The notes below the pieces were generated by a model. The model did no database searches and had not been told where the DNA came from. It was given only the letters and a program-made list of their open reading frames with translations. Below are positions 35,158 through 45,637 of a stretch of DNA of 64,000 bases, in pieces. The stretch is taken from positions 1,253,032 to 1,317,031 of the forward strand of contig JAPDNP010000001.1 of NCBI GenBank assembly GCA_025989215.1, written 5' to 3'. Position numbers and translations under genes: made by a program. Position 1 is the stretch's first letter, and every line of letters starts with the position of its first letter. The DNA is from Neisseriaceae bacterium JH1-16. Its GTDB lineage: Bacteria > Pseudomonadota > Gammaproteobacteria > Burkholderiales > Chromobacteriaceae.

Positions 35158-35388
35158 ATGGCCAAAGCGCCGAAGGCCCCTGCCAGTTTCGAAACCGCCC
35201 TCGCCCAGCTCGAAGAGCTGATCCAGGCGATGGAAAGCGGTGACATGCCGTTGGAAAGCGCGCTCGCCTCTTACAAACAGGGCATCGAGCTGATCAAGCT
35301 CTGCCAGGGCAAGCTCGCCGACGCCGAACAGCAGCTGAAAATGCTGGAAAACGACGAACTCAAACCGCTGGATCTGCCCAATGTCTGA
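35158..35388 (+). CDS. xseB: exodeoxyribonuclease VII small subunit
   Basis: 76 residues. 'SFETALAQLEELIQAMESGD' and 'MPLESALASYKQGIELIKLC' are the conserved helices of XseB, the small subunit that binds the XseA nuclease to degrade single-stranded DNA. The start at 35158 follows GAAGGA. The 3' end overlaps ispA by 8 bases, the usual xseB-ispA-dxs arrangement, and xseA is not in the window. Confidence 0.95.
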   Translation: MAKAPKAPASFETALAQLEELIQAMESGDMPLESALASYKQGIELIKLCQGKLADAEQQLKMLENDELKPLDLPNV

Positions 35389-36277
35389 TACCGCCTTCAT
35401 CGGCTGGATGACCAGCATCCAGCAGCGCATGGAAACCGCACTGGCCAACGCCCTGCCGGCCAGCCATATCGCCCCCGAATCGCTGCACGACGCGATGCGC
35501 TACGTGACGCTCGAAGGCGGCAAGCGGGTACGCCCGCTGCTGGCCTTCGCCGCCGGCGAGCTGGCCGGCGCCGATTCGGCCAACGTCGAGCGCGCCGCCT
35601 GTGCGGTAGAGATGATCCACGTCTACTCGCTGGTGCACGACGACATGCCGTGCATGGACGACGACGTGCTGCGCCGTGGCAAGCCCACCTGTCACGTCGC
35701 CTACGACGAAGCCACCGCCTTGCTGGTCGGCGACGCGCTGCAGACGCTGGCGTTCGAGCAGCTGGCACGGCCGATGGACGGCGTCGCCGCCCCCGCGCAG
35801 TTGCAGATGGTGCTGAAGTTGGCCGAAGCGGCCGGCCACGGCGGCATGGCAGGCGGCCAGGCGATCGACCTTGCCAGCGTCGGCAAGCAGCTATCGCTGC
35901 CCGAACTCGAATACATGCACCTGCTGAAGACCGGCGCGCTGATCCGCGCCGCGGTCTGGCTGGGTGCACTGGCCGGTCGCGCGCTGAGCGCCGACGAGGC
36001 CGAACGCCTCGACCAGTTCGCCAAGCGTATCGGCTTGGCGTTCCAGGTGGTCGACGACGTGCTCGACTGCGAGGCCGACACCGCCACGCTCGGCAAGACC
36101 GCCGGCAAGGACGCGGCCAACAACAAGCCCACCTACGTCAGCCTGATGGGGCTGTCCGAAGCCAAACGTTTCGCCCGCGAGCTGCGCGACGAAGCGTTCG
36201 CCGCACTCGAACCGTTCGGCCCGGCCGCTGACCGCCTGAAGGCACTAGCCGACTACATCGTCGCCCGCTCGTTCTGA
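35381..36277 (+). CDS. ispA: farnesyl diphosphate synthase (short-chain polyprenyl synthase)
   Basis: 298 residues. It condenses IPP with DMAPP and GPP to farnesyl diphosphate in isoprenoid synthesis. The first Asp-rich motif is '[20 protein letters not shown]' (DDxxxxD, bacterial type) and the second '[20 protein letters not shown]' (DDxxD variant with 'DDVLD'). 'GGKRVRPLL' is the substrate-binding loop. It overlaps xseB and is followed 13 bases later by dxs, which makes the first enzyme of the same pathway. Repeats of the 9-mer lie at 35575 and 35819. Confidence 0.95.
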   Translation: MSDTAFIGWMTSIQQRMETALANALPASHIAPESLHDAMRYVTLEGGKRVRPLLAFAAGELAGADSANVERAACAVEMIHVYSLVHDDMPCMDDDVLRRGKPTCHVAYDEATALLVGDALQTLAFEQLARPMDGVAAPAQLQMVLKLAEAAGHGGMAGGQAIDLASVGKQLSLPELEYMHLLKTGALIRAAVWLGALAGRALSADEAERLDQFAKRIGLAFQVVDDVLDCEADTATLGKTAGKDAANNKPTYVSLMGLSEAKRFARELRDEAFAALEPFGPAADRLKALADYIVARSF

Positions 36278-36290
36278 GGCCGAAAGATTT

Positions 36291-38144
36291 ATGTATCCAC
36301 TACTCGACACCATCGCCAGCCCGGCCGACCTGCGCACCCTGGAGCGCAAGCAGTTGCCGCAACTGGCGAACGAACTGCGCGACTTCCTGGTCGAGTCGGT
36401 CAGTAAGACCGGCGGCCACTTCGCATCCAACCTGGGCAGCATCGAGCTGACCATCGCGTTGCACTATGTGTTCAACACCCCGGACGACCGCTTGGTGTGG
36501 GACGTCGGCCACCAGACCTACCCGCACAAGATCCTGACCGGCCGCCGCGAGCGGATGGGCACGATGCGCCAGAAGGGCGGCCTGGCCGGCTTTCCCAAAC
36601 GGGAAGAATCCGAATACGACACCTTCGGCGTCGGTCACTCGTCGACCAGCATCGGCGCCGCGCTCGGCATGGCCTGTGCGGCCAAGGCACAGGGGCTGGA
36701 CCGCAAGGCGGTGGCGATCATCGGCGACGGCGCGCTGACCGCCGGCCAGGCCTTCGAGGCGCTGAACAATGCCGGCGCGATGGACGTCGACCTGCTGGTG
36801 GTGCTCAACGACAATGAAATGTCGATCTCGCCGAACGTCGGCGCGTTGACCAACTATCTGTCGCAGATCCTGTCCAGCCGCTTCTACAACGCGGTGCGCG
36901 ACGGCACCAGCAAGGCGCTGGGCATTCTGCCGCCGGTGCGCGACATCGCCGGCAAGGTCGAAGAGCACATGCGCGGCATGCTGACCGGCGGCACGCTGTT
37001 CGAGGAGTTCGGCTTCAACTACATCGGCCCGGTCGACGGCCACGACCTCGACGCGCTGGTCACCACGCTGAAGAACATCCGCACGCTGAAGGGCCCGCAG
37101 TTCCTGCACGTGGTCACCAAGAAGGGTCAAGGCTACAAGTTGGCCGAAAACGACCCGGTGGGCTACCACGCCGTACCCAAGTTCGACCCGGCCAACGGTA
37201 CCGCCGGCGGCAAGTCGGGCGGCAAGCCCGCCTATACCCAGGTGTTCGGCGACTGGTTGTGCGACATGGCCAAGCTCGACCCGCGCTTGGTCGGCATCAC
37301 TCCGGCGATGCGCGAGGGCTCGGGCCTGGTGCGCTTCGAGAAAGAACACCCTGAGCGCTATTTCGACGTCGGCATCGCCGAACAGCATTCTGTGACCTTC
37401 GCCGCCGGCCTCGCCTGCGACGGCATGAAGCCGGTGGTGGCGATCTATTCGACCTTCCTGCAGCGCGCCTACGACCAACTGATCCACGACGTGGCGATCC
37501 AGAACCTGCCGGTGCTGTTCGCCATCGACCGCGCGGGCCTGGTCGGCGCCGACGGCCCGACCCACGCCGGCGCCTTCGACATCAGCTACCTGCGCTGCAT
37601 CCCGAACATGATCGTCGCCGCCCCGTCCGACGAGAATGAATGCCGCCAGCTGCTCTACACCGCCTACCAGCACAACGGCCCGAGCGCGGTGCGCTACCCG
37701 CGCGGCACCGGCCCGGGCGTAGCGATCGAGCAGCAGATGCAGGCGCTGCCGCTGGGCAAGGGTGTGATCCGCCGCGAAGGCGCGCAGAAGAAGATCGCGA
37801 TCCTCGCTTTCGGCAGCATGGTCGCGCCGGCGCTGACTGCGGCCGAGGCGTTCGACGCCACCGTCGCCGACATGCGTTGGGTCAAGCCGCTCGACGTAGA
37901 ACTGGTCGCCCAGCTCGCCGGTCATTACGAACTCTTGGTGACCGTCGAAGAAAACGTGGTGATGGGCGGTGCCGGTTCTGCAGTGCTCGAATGCCTGCAG
38001 AAGCTGGGCCTGCAGGTGCCGGTGCTGCAACTGGGCCTGCCGGATGCCTACGGCGAACACGGCGACCCGGCCCTGCTGTTGGCCGATGTCGGCCTGAATG
38101 CGCAAGGCATTGAAACCGCGATCCGTGCTAGGCTGAATCGATAG
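36291..38144 (+). CDS. dxs: 1-deoxy-D-xylulose-5-phosphate synthase
   Basis: 617 residues, full length. It makes DXP from pyruvate and glyceraldehyde 3-phosphate, the entry step of the MEP pathway and of thiamine/pyridoxal synthesis. The thiamine-diphosphate motif is '[19 protein letters not shown]' (GDG...NN), the N-terminal part has '[19 protein letters not shown]', and the transketolase-like half has '[20 protein letters not shown]' and '[20 protein letters not shown]'. It is in an operon with xseB and ispA. A 9-mer repeat lies at 37140-37148. Confidence 0.97.
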   Translation: MYPLLDTIASPADLRTLERKQLPQLANELRDFLVESVSKTGGHFASNLGSIELTIALHYVFNTPDDRLVWDVGHQTYPHKILTGRRERMGTMRQKGGLAGFPKREESEYDTFGVGHSSTSIGAALGMACAAKAQGLDRKAVAIIGDGALTAGQAFEALNNAGAMDVDLLVVLNDNEMSISPNVGALTNYLSQILSSRFYNAVRDGTSKALGILPPVRDIAGKVEEHMRGMLTGGTLFEEFGFNYIGPVDGHDLDALVTTLKNIRTLKGPQFLHVVTKKGQGYKLAENDPVGYHAVPKFDPANGTAGGKSGGKPAYTQVFGDWLCDMAKLDPRLVGITPAMREGSGLVRFEKEHPERYFDVGIAEQHSVTFAAGLACDGMKPVVAIYSTFLQRAYDQLIHDVAIQNLPVLFAIDRAGLVGADGPTHAGAFDISYLRCIPNMIVAAPSDENECRQLLYTAYQHNGPSAVRYPRGTGPGVAIEQQMQALPLGKGVIRREGAQKKIAILAFGSMVAPALTAAEAFDATVADMRWVKPLDVELVAQLAGHYELLVTVEENVVMGGAGSAVLECLQKLGLQVPVLQLGLPDAYGEHGDPALLLADVGLNAQGIETAIRARLNR

Positions 38145-38167
38145 GATTCAGCTCTACGGAGGCCGCT

Positions 38168-39481
38168 ATGAACGGCGTGGACCTGGCAACGTTCTTCAAC
38201 TTGCAGGGCACGCCGTTCGCCTTTCTGCCACGCCTCGCGGTGGCGCTGGCGATCGGCCTGTTGATCGGCGTCGAGCGCGAGCGCAAGCGTCATCCACTCG
38301 CCGGCATCCGTACCTTCGCGTTGACCGCCCTGTTCGGCAGCCTGACCGGCCTGCTGGCCGATCTGAACAAATTGCCGGCCCTCGTCGCCGTCGGTTTCAT
38401 CGTAATGGCGGCCTTCGGCTTCCTGCCTCACAGTCACCCAGCCGACCGTGGCGACAGTTCCCTACCCGTCGCCGAGCCACACTCCACCACGCTGATCGCT
38501 CTGCTGATCACCTATGTGCTGGGCTTGCTGATCTGGCATGGCGATGCCTCGCTGGCGGTCGCGCTCGGCGTCGCCACCACCGCCTTGCTCTACCTCAAGC
38601 CCGAGCTGACCGGCATCCTGCAGAAACTCAGTCGTCACGACCTGTTGTCGGTGCTGCAGTTCATCGCGCTGTCTTTCATCGTGCTGCCCATCCTGCCCAA
38701 TCGCAGCTTCGGCCCCTACCTGGCGTTCAACCCTCACGTGGTGTGGCTGATGGTGGTGCTGATCGCCGGTGTCAGCCTGTCGGGCTACCTGCTGATGCAC
38801 CTCTTGGGCGAACGGGCCAGTCCAACGCTGCTGGGCATACTCGGCGGCCTGGTCTCCAGCACCGCCACCACTTTCGTCTACGCCCGCGCCGCACGCGACA
38901 AGCCCACCAGCACGTCAATGGCCAAGCAAGTGATCCTGCTCGCCAACCTGGTGCAGTTTGCGCGGCTGGTGGTGCTGGCCCTGGTGCTGCTGCCCGCCGC
39001 CACCAAGTGGGTGGCGCTGATGCTGCTGCCGGGCATGGCCATCGGCCTCATCCCCATTCTGCCCGACTGGTCACGCCACCGCCCCGCCAATGCCGAACAA
39101 CCCGCTATGGAGCTGTCCAACCCGACCGAGCTGAAGCTGGCGCTGGGTTTCGGCGTGGTGTTCGCCCTGGTGATGTTCTGCGCAGCCTGGCTCAACACCG
39201 AGCTCGGCAGCAAGGGCCTGTATGCGGTCGCACTGATCTCCGGCATCAACGATCTGAACGCCATCTCCCTGTCCGCTTTCAATCTGTTCGGCGACCAGCG
39301 CATCGCCGTCACGGCAATGCTGACCGCAGTGGCCTTGGCCGTGGCGGCGAATACCGCGTTCAAGTTCGGCGCGATCCTGAGCCTGGGCGGAGTCGCCTTG
39401 GCGCGCCAGTGTCTGCCATCGCTATCCGCTTCACTAATCGGCATCGCGGTCGGGGGCTGGTTGGCGCTGCAGACGCTCTGA
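38168..39481 (+). CDS. MgtC/SapB-DUF4010 membrane protein
   Basis: 437 residues and about twelve membrane segments. The N-terminal third is MgtC/SapB-like ('FLPRLAVALAIGLLIGVERE', 'RKRHPLAGIRTFALTALFGS'). The remainder is DUF4010 with 'GILGGLVSSTATTFVYARAA' and 'ALISGINDLNAISLSAFNLF'. The family is widespread and its transported species is not known. It begins 23 bases after dxs with GGAGG upstream, so it likely shares that transcript, although no functional link to isoprenoids is evident; it lies between dxs and folE2. No 9-mer repeat is present. Confidence 0.88.
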   Translation: MNGVDLATFFNLQGTPFAFLPRLAVALAIGLLIGVERERKRHPLAGIRTFALTALFGSLTGLLADLNKLPALVAVGFIVMAAFGFLPHSHPADRGDSSLPVAEPHSTTLIALLITYVLGLLIWHGDASLAVALGVATTALLYLKPELTGILQKLSRHDLLSVLQFIALSFIVLPILPNRSFGPYLAFNPHVVWLMVVLIAGVSLSGYLLMHLLGERASPTLLGILGGLVSSTATTFVYARAARDKPTSTSMAKQVILLANLVQFARLVVLALVLLPAATKWVALMLLPGMAIGLIPILPDWSRHRPANAEQPAMELSNPTELKLALGFGVVFALVMFCAAWLNTELGSKGLYAVALISGINDLNAISLSAFNLFGDQRIAVTAMLTAVALAVAANTAFKFGAILSLGGVALARQCLPSLSASLIGIAVGGWLALQTL

Positions 39482-39522
39482 TGCACGCACGACTCTCAAC
39501 AGGTTTACCCGATCAAAATAGA

Positions 39523-39541
39523 TATGTTATAAAATAACAAC
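39523..39541 (+). promoter_or_regulatory. Zur-type box before folE2
   Basis: GTTAT-AAA-ATAAC (39526-39538) in the AT-rich context ATATGTTATAAAATAACAAC is an inverted repeat matching the GTTATA..ATAAC core of proteobacterial Zur operators. It lies 31 bases before the folE2 ATG. Zinc-starvation control of FolE2 (replacing zinc-dependent FolE) is well established. Confidence 0.7.
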
Positions 39542-39568
39542 AACCCCCTACCGCCCCTCGAATCCCTC

Positions 39569-40183
39569 ATGCACACCAGCCCCATTCCCGACATCCAGAG
39601 CTCGCCCGACTCCCGCAACCTGATCATCGACAAGGTCGGCATCAAAGACCTGCGCCACCCGATCCGGCTCGCCGAACGCAGCGGTGGCGTGCAGCCGAGT
39701 GTCGGCCTGTTCACGATGGCGGTGCAGCTGCCCGCCCACCTGAAAGGCACGCACATGTCGCGCTTCGTCACGCTGCTACAGGAGCAGCAGGCGCCGCTGT
39801 CACCGGACGAATTCGAGCGCCTGGTGCGCAAGATGGCCGACCGGCTCAAAGAGATCTCGCAGTTCGGCGCGCACAACCAGCGCTCGCACGCCACCGTCCG
39901 CGTCGCGCTGGCCGAGCCGGTATGGATCGAGGAGCTGATCGAGCTGGTCGAACAACAAGCCTTGTGCGAGTTGTATGGCTTGCTCAGGCGCCCGGACGAG
40001 AAGCACGTGACCGAACGCGCCTATGAGAACCCCAAATTCGTCGAGGACATGGTGCGCGACGTGGCAGCGCGGCTCAACGCCGATGCGCGCATCCTGGCCT
40101 ACAGCGTCGAGTCGGAGAACTTCGAGTCCATCCACAACCATTCGGCCTATGCGCTGATCGAGCACGACAAGCGCCGCGCTTGA
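39569..40183 (+). CDS. folE2: GTP cyclohydrolase FolE2 (type IB), with an internal deletion of the catalytic-cysteine segment
   Basis: 204 residues instead of the usual ~260. Flanks are clearly FolE2: '[12 protein letters not shown]', '[13 protein letters not shown]', '[17 protein letters not shown]', '[20 protein letters not shown]', '[15 protein letters not shown]' and '[15 protein letters not shown]', with the metal-binding Glu and His kept. Between Leu93 and Lys94 (39847/39848) about 55 residues present in relatives are absent. The missing stretch includes 'PVTSLCPCS', whose Cys is catalytic and a metal ligand. The reading frame is intact across the junction. The enzyme, which makes dihydroneopterin triphosphate for folate, is probably inactive unless the deletion is an assembly artefact. 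A Zur box precedes it. It ends at a perfect bidirectional terminator. Confidence 0.85.
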   Translation: MHTSPIPDIQSSPDSRNLIIDKVGIKDLRHPIRLAERSGGVQPSVGLFTMAVQLPAHLKGTHMSRFVTLLQEQQAPLSPDEFERLVRKMADRLKEISQFGAHNQRSHATVRVALAEPVWIEELIELVEQQALCELYGLLRRPDEKHVTERAYENPKFVEDMVRDVAARLNADARILAYSVESENFESIHNHSAYALIEHDKRRA

Positions 40184-40186
40184 AAC

Positions 40187-40213
40187 AAAAAGGCGAACCC
40201 GCGGGTTCGCCTT
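40187..40213. terminator. perfect bidirectional terminator between folE2 and hydrolase gene
   Basis: A near-continuous palindrome with arms AAAGGCGAACCC and GGGTTCGCCTTT around CG. It serves both convergent transcripts. A 9-mer repeat copy follows at 40221-40229. Confidence 0.9.
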
Positions 40214-40220
40214 TGCTACG

Positions 40221-40229
40221 TTGGCCGAA
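40221..40229 (+). repeat. intergenic TTGGCCGAA copy
   Basis: ACGTTGGCCGAACG lies between the folE2 terminator and the 3' end of the hydrolase gene. Confidence 0.7.
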
Positions 40230-40232
40230 CGC

Positions 40233-41024
40233 TCAGCGCGCCAGCGCCGGAATCAGCTCGAGAATCTTGTGTGCGGTTTCCTGCGGGTGTTCGAGCGGAA
40301 ACAGGTGCGTGCCGCGCTGGTGCTGCACTTTCATACCGTAGTGGCGCTGCATATAGTGCAGGTCGGCCGGCTTGATCACATCGCTGTGGGTGCCGGCCAC
40401 GAAGGCCGCCGGCACGGTCAACCGCCCTCGGTAACGAGGGAAGTTGTGCGGCAGATAGCGGAAGATCGCATGCTCGACCGCCGGACGGAACTTCAGCAGC
40501 CGCTGCCCCCGGCCGTCGTCGACGGTGCCGAACTCGGCGTAGTCGCTCAGGCAGTCCGGGTCCCAGCGGGCGAACATCGGTTTGCGGCCGAAGTAGTCGC
40601 GCACCTCGTCGACGCTGCCCCAGCCGTCGCGGCGCCGGGCCGACTTGCCGCCCGGCGTCAGCCGGTCGATCAGACCGAACTTCTTCGACAACCAGATGCC
40701 GCGCGAGCGCAGCGGCCCCATCAGCGGCGAATCGAGGATCACCAGGCCGCGAAACAGTTCCGGCCGGCGGATCGCCGCGAAGAACAGCAGGAAACCACCC
40801 AGCGAATGGCCGACACCGATCACCGGCCGGCTGTAGTGACTTTCGATATGGCCGATGGTCTCGTCGACCAGGTGTGGCCAACAGTCGGTCACCGGAAAGC
40901 GCGGGTCGTGGCCGACCAGGTCCTTGTAACCGACCTCGTAGTCGCCCTCCAGCGCCTGGAGCATCTTGCGGTACACGCTCGCCGGGAAACTATTGGCGTG
41001 CGCGAAGTAAATCGTTTCTCGCAT
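40233..41024 (-). CDS. alpha/beta hydrolase
   Basis: 263 residues. Typical features are 'TIYFAHANSFPASVYRKMLQ' (oxyanion loop HAN...), the nucleophile elbow 'GVGHSLGG' (Ser), an acid at 'VAGTHSDVI' and the catalytic His in 'RGTHLFPLEHPQE'. It resembles the family of Neisseriales/Burkholderia hydrolases of unknown substrate, possibly an esterase or acylhydrolase. The start (MRETIYFAHANSFPAS) is well placed by the beginning of family homology. It is monocistronic. The element at 41089-41200 lies just upstream. Confidence 0.88.
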   Translation of the reverse strand: MRETIYFAHANSFPASVYRKMLQALEGDYEVGYKDLVGHDPRFPVTDCWPHLVDETIGHIESHYSRPVIGVGHSLGGFLLFFAAIRRPELFRGLVILDSPLMGPLRSRGIWLSKKFGLIDRLTPGGKSARRRDGWGSVDEVRDYFGRKPMFARWDPDCLSDYAEFGTVDDGRGQRLLKFRPAVEHAIFRYLPHNFPRYRGRLTVPAAFVAGTHSDVIKPADLHYMQRHYGMKVQHQRGTHLFPLEHPQETAHKILELIPALAR

Positions 41025-41357
41025 GGTGAGTGAAAACCCCTTCGTGATTTGCTTGCGGCCTGACCTGTCGGTCGGCTGCTTTTTATTAAGAGTCGCTCAC
41101 AAAGCCCGGCGTAACGATGCTGGCCAAGCGCGCCGTAGTAGCCAGTGCGGAGGCACGGCAAGGCAGCACAACAAGCCGGGATGATTTCATGAGCGGCTCT
41201 AAGTCGCCGGACGCGCCGGCATCGCTATCGTAACGTAAGCGCCTAGCCGCCTGTCAGATTTGCCGGCTTCCCCCGACCAATGATAGCGTTGGGCCGCGCG
41301 GGAACCCGTCCGCTCCGCGACGGTCAATCCTCACGACAAAACCGATAAATCGAAACA
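41025..41357. other. divergent intergenic region, hydrolase / dsbD
   Basis: 333 bases with no gene. The central part is the palindromic repeat copy B (41089-41200). The segment between 41200 and 41357 should hold the dsbD promoter; no clear box is seen. Confidence 0.5.
41089..41200. repeat. palindromic intergenic element, copy B
   Basis: Ends are imperfectly inverted: GAGTCGCTCACAAAGCCCGGC on the left (41090-41110, written by its parts CGCTCA and CCCGGC) and GCCGGG with TGAGCGGCTC on the right (41175-41199). The interior aligns with copy A at 6940-7047 read on its reverse strand. It is non-coding and resembles a miniature hairpin repeat. Confidence 0.6.
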
Positions 41358-43145
41358 ATGCTGCCATCCCTGCCCCTATTCCGCCTGTGGCGCGGCCTCG
41401 CGGCCATGCTGCTGATGCTCGCCCCCCTGCTGGCCTATGCCTTGTCGCCGGACGACCTGTTGCCGCCGGACAAGGCCTTCGTCGCCAGCGTCGAGCAGAC
41501 CGGCCTGCAACTGACCGTGCGCTTCAAGATCGCCGACGGCTACTACCTGTATCGCGACCGCATGTCGTTCGCGAGTGAACCGGCCGATCTGGTCGGCAAG
41601 CCGACGTTCCCGAGCGGCGACGAGAAGCACGACGCCTTCTTCGGCCGACAGACCATCTTCAAGCACGAGGCGGTCATTACCCTGCCCATCAAGGCCGGTG
41701 CGCCGTCCCGCTTTACCCTCAAGGCCGTCTACCAGGGCTGCGCCGAAGTCGGCGTCTGCTATCCCCCGCAGACCCACCTGCTCGATGTCGGTGCCCCGAC
41801 CGGTGGCAAGCTCAATCCGCTCGAATGGCTGGAGGGCGGCAACCGCGCCAATGCTCCGCCGGCGAACGATGCCGGCGCCACGCTGTCGCGCGCCTCGATC
41901 GCCACCACGCTTGGCACCTTCTTTGTCGCAGGCCTCGCGCTCGCCTTCACCGCCTGCATGTACCCGCTGCTGCCCATCCTGTCCTCGCTGATCGCCGGGC
42001 AAGGCCAGACGCTGACGCGCCGACGCGGCTTTCTGCTGGCACTCGCCTATGTGCAGGGCCTGGCGCTGACCTATACCGCCGTCGGCGTGGTGGCCGGGAT
42101 GACCGGCGCGCTGTTGACCGTCTGGCTGCAGCAGCCGGCAGTGATCCTGACCGCCGCCGCGCTGATGGTGGTGTTTGCGCTGGCGATGTTCGACGTGTTC
42201 TCGATCCAGCTGCCCAACGCCTTGCAATCCCGCCTGGCCGAGGCCAGCAACCGCCTGCCGGGCGGCCACTACCTGACCGTGTTCGCGATGGGCGCGCTAT
42301 CGGCGCTGATCATCGGCCCCTGTGTCGCGCCGCCGTTGGCGCTGGCGCTGGGCTACATCGGCAGCACCGGCGACGCGCTGCTCGGCGGCCTGGCGCTCTA
42401 CATGATGGCACTGGGCCTGGGCCTGCCGCTCTTGCTGATCGGCACCTTCGGTGGGGCGGTGCTGCCGCGCGCCGGCGGCTGGATGAAGACGGTGAAGGCC
42501 GGCTTCGGCGTGGTGATGCTGGGCTTGGCGATCTACCTGGCCAGCCCCTTCCTGCCGGTGTGGTTGACCATGCTCGGCTGGGCGGCCCTGGCGATAGCCA
42601 GCGCGGTGTTCCTGAAGGCCTTCGAGCCGCTGCACGGCAACGCCACCGTCTGGCACAAGCTGGGCAAGGCGCTGGGCGTGCTACTGCTGATGGTCGGTGC
42701 CGCACAACTGGTCGGCGTCCTGTCCGGCGGCAACGACCCGCGCCAGCCGCTGAAAGGCCTGTTCGGCAGCACGGCCGCCGCATCGGCCGAGGCGCTGCCG
42801 TTCCAGACCGTGCGTAGCGTCGCCGAACTCGACGCCGCGCTGGCCGCGAGCGCCGGCAAGCCGGTGCTGCTCGACTTCTATGCCGACTGGTGCGTGTCCT
42901 GCAGGGAACTGGAGACCGACACCTTCACCGACCCGGCCGTCGCAGCCAAGCTGCGCGGCATGACACTGCTGCGCGCCGACGTCACCGCCAACAACGCCGC
43001 CGACCAGGCACTGCTCAAGCGCTTCGGCCTGTTCGGCCCGCCGGGGCTGATCCTGTTCGGCGCCGACGGCAAGGAAGCGCAGCGCGTCATCGGCTTTGTG
43101 CCGGCCAAGCCCTTCCTCGCCACGCTGGACAAGGTCGCGCCGTAA
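41358..43145 (+). CDS. dsbD: thiol:disulfide interchange protein DsbD
   Basis: 595 residues. The protein carries electrons from cytoplasmic thioredoxin to periplasmic DsbC/DsbG/CcmG. Order of parts: signal peptide, periplasmic n-DsbD domain with the Cys pair in 'CAEVGVCYPPQ', eight-helix membrane domain with the redox Cys in 'FTACMYPLLPILS' and 'GPCVAPPLALALG', and a C-terminal thioredoxin-like domain with 'FYADWCVSCRELETD' (CVSC). All six redox cysteines are kept. It ends at the inverted 14-mer pair that looks like its terminator. Confidence 0.96.
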   Translation: MLPSLPLFRLWRGLAAMLLMLAPLLAYALSPDDLLPPDKAFVASVEQTGLQLTVRFKIADGYYLYRDRMSFASEPADLVGKPTFPSGDEKHDAFFGRQTIFKHEAVITLPIKAGAPSRFTLKAVYQGCAEVGVCYPPQTHLLDVGAPTGGKLNPLEWLEGGNRANAPPANDAGATLSRASIATTLGTFFVAGLALAFTACMYPLLPILSSLIAGQGQTLTRRRGFLLALAYVQGLALTYTAVGVVAGMTGALLTVWLQQPAVILTAAALMVVFALAMFDVFSIQLPNALQSRLAEASNRLPGGHYLTVFAMGALSALIIGPCVAPPLALALGYIGSTGDALLGGLALYMMALGLGLPLLLIGTFGGAVLPRAGGWMKTVKAGFGVVMLGLAIYLASPFLPVWLTMLGWAALAIASAVFLKAFEPLHGNATVWHKLGKALGVLLLMVGAAQLVGVLSGGNDPRQPLKGLFGSTAAASAEALPFQTVRSVAELDAALAASAGKPVLLDFYADWCVSCRELETDTFTDPAVAAKLRGMTLLRADVTANNAADQALLKRFGLFGPPGLILFGADGKEAQRVIGFVPAKPFLATLDKVAP

Positions 43146-43192
43146 GCGTGCCTACGCCGTCGCTCGCCCGAGCGGTGGCGCATTGCCTCATC

Positions 43193-43221
43193 AAGGTTGG
43201 CCGAACTGTTCGGCCAACCTT
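43193..43221. terminator. terminator-like perfect inverted pair of the 14-mer repeat
   Basis: AAGGTTGGCCGAAC (43193-43206) is followed after one base by its exact reverse complement (43208-43221). The 14-base arms lie 47 bases after the dsbD stop and 8 bases before the convergent acyl-CoA dehydrogenase stop. There is no strong U-run, but its position and symmetry are those of DUS-pair terminators in Neisseria. Confidence 0.75.
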
Positions 43222-43229
43222 GCCCGGCC

Positions 43230-44375
43230 TTAAACCACCTTGCCCTCCGCCAGCGCCCGGCTGATCAGCAGCTTCTGGATGTCGCTGGTGCCCTCGTAGA
43301 TCTGTGCCACGCGCACATCGCGGTAGATCTTCTCGATGCCGTAATCGGCAAGGTAGCCGTAGCCGCCCAGCGTCTGCAGCGACGCCGACACCACCGCCTC
43401 GGCGGTTTCCGAAGCGAACAGCTTGGCCATTGCCGCCTCGGTCAGGCACGGCAGCCCGGCATCGCGCAGGCCCGCCGCATGCCAGAGCAGTTGTCGCGCA
43501 GCCTCCAGCCGGGTCGCCGCGTCGGCAAGTCGGAAGCCCACTGCCTGGTGATGGATGATGGTCTCGCCGAAGCTCTTGCGTTCACCAGCATAACGGGCAG
43601 CGATCGCCAGCGCCGCACGCGCCATGCCGATGCACTGCGCGGCGATGCCGATGCGGCCCGACTCCAGGTTCGCCAGCGCGATCTTGTAGCCCTCGCCCTC
43701 GGCACCGAGCCGGTGGCTGGCAGGCACCCGCACCGCGTCGAACGCCAGCTGGCAGGTGTCGGACGCGTGCTGGCCCATCTTGTCCTCGGTGCGCACCACC
43801 CGGTAGCCCGGCGTGGCGGTCGGCACCAGAAAGGCCGAAATGCCCTTCTTGCCGGCGGCGGGGTCGGTGACCGCGAACACGATGGCGACATCGGCGTGCC
43901 GGCCGTTGGTGATGAACTGCTTCACTCCATCGATCACGTAGTCGTCGCCATCTCGACGCGCCTTGCAGCGCAGCGCCGCCGCATCCGAGCCTGCCTCTGG
44001 CTCGCTCAGGCAGAACGCCGACAGCCATTGGCCGCTGGCGATCGGCCGCAGAAAGGTATCCTTCTGCCAGTCGTTGCCGAAGCGCTCGATCGGCCCGCAA
44101 CCCACCGAGTTGATCACCGAGATGATGGTCGACAAGGCTCCGTCACCGACCGCGATTTCCTCGATCACCGCCGCGGCAGTCAGGGTGTCGAGTCCAGCCC
44201 CGCCCCATTCCGGCGCCACGGTCAGGCCGAAGCAGCCCAGCTCGGCGAGGCCCTGCAGCGCCTCGCGCGGGAAGCGCTTCTCCCTGTCCCAGCCCGCCGC
44301 CTGCGGCACCACCTGCTCGGTGACGAAGCGGCGCACCGCGTCGCGTATCTGCTCCTGTTCCGCACTCAATCGCAT
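43230..44375 (-). CDS. acyl-CoA dehydrogenase
   Basis: 381 residues, a normal length. It oxidises an acyl-CoA at C2-C3 with FAD and passes electrons to ETF. Blocks seen are 'AELGCFGLTVAPEWGGAGLD', 'FCLSEPEAGSDAAALRCKAR' (FAD/substrate loop), 'DGVKQFITNGRHADVAIVFA', 'KFGFG'-like helix 'AQCIGMARAALAIAARYAGE' and the C-terminal 'IYRDVRVAQIYEGTSDIQKL' with the catalytic Glu in YEGT. The start at 44375 follows GAGGG. It lies 10 bases after the thiolase gene, so both share an operon; branched- or short-chain substrates are likely. Confidence 0.94.
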   Translation of the reverse strand: MRLSAEQEQIRDAVRRFVTEQVVPQAAGWDREKRFPREALQGLAELGCFGLTVAPEWGGAGLDTLTAAAVIEEIAVGDGALSTIISVINSVGCGPIERFGNDWQKDTFLRPIASGQWLSAFCLSEPEAGSDAAALRCKARRDGDDYVIDGVKQFITNGRHADVAIVFAVTDPAAGKKGISAFLVPTATPGYRVVRTEDKMGQHASDTCQLAFDAVRVPASHRLGAEGEGYKIALANLESGRIGIAAQCIGMARAALAIAARYAGERKSFGETIIHHQAVGFRLADAATRLEAARQLLWHAAGLRDAGLPCLTEAAMAKLFASETAEAVVSASLQTLGGYGYLADYGIEKIYRDVRVAQIYEGTSDIQKLLISRALAEGKVV

Positions 44376-44385
44376 CGCGCCACCC

Positions 44386-45582
<1,197 letters not shown>

Positions 45583-45623
45583 CGTGTTGTCTCCGTTCGT
45601 TCGCAACCAACCCAAACTAACGT

Positions 45624-45637
45624 TTACGTTAACGTAA
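45624..45637. promoter_or_regulatory. perfect palindrome in the thiolase / ECH-family divergent promoter
   Basis: TTACGTTAACGTAA, with further T and A flanks, sits between two divergent acyl-CoA catabolic genes. Its form resembles MerR-family LiuR-type operators reported for branched-chain amino-acid and acyl-CoA degradation genes; that assignment is inference. No regulator gene lies in the window. Confidence 0.6.
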
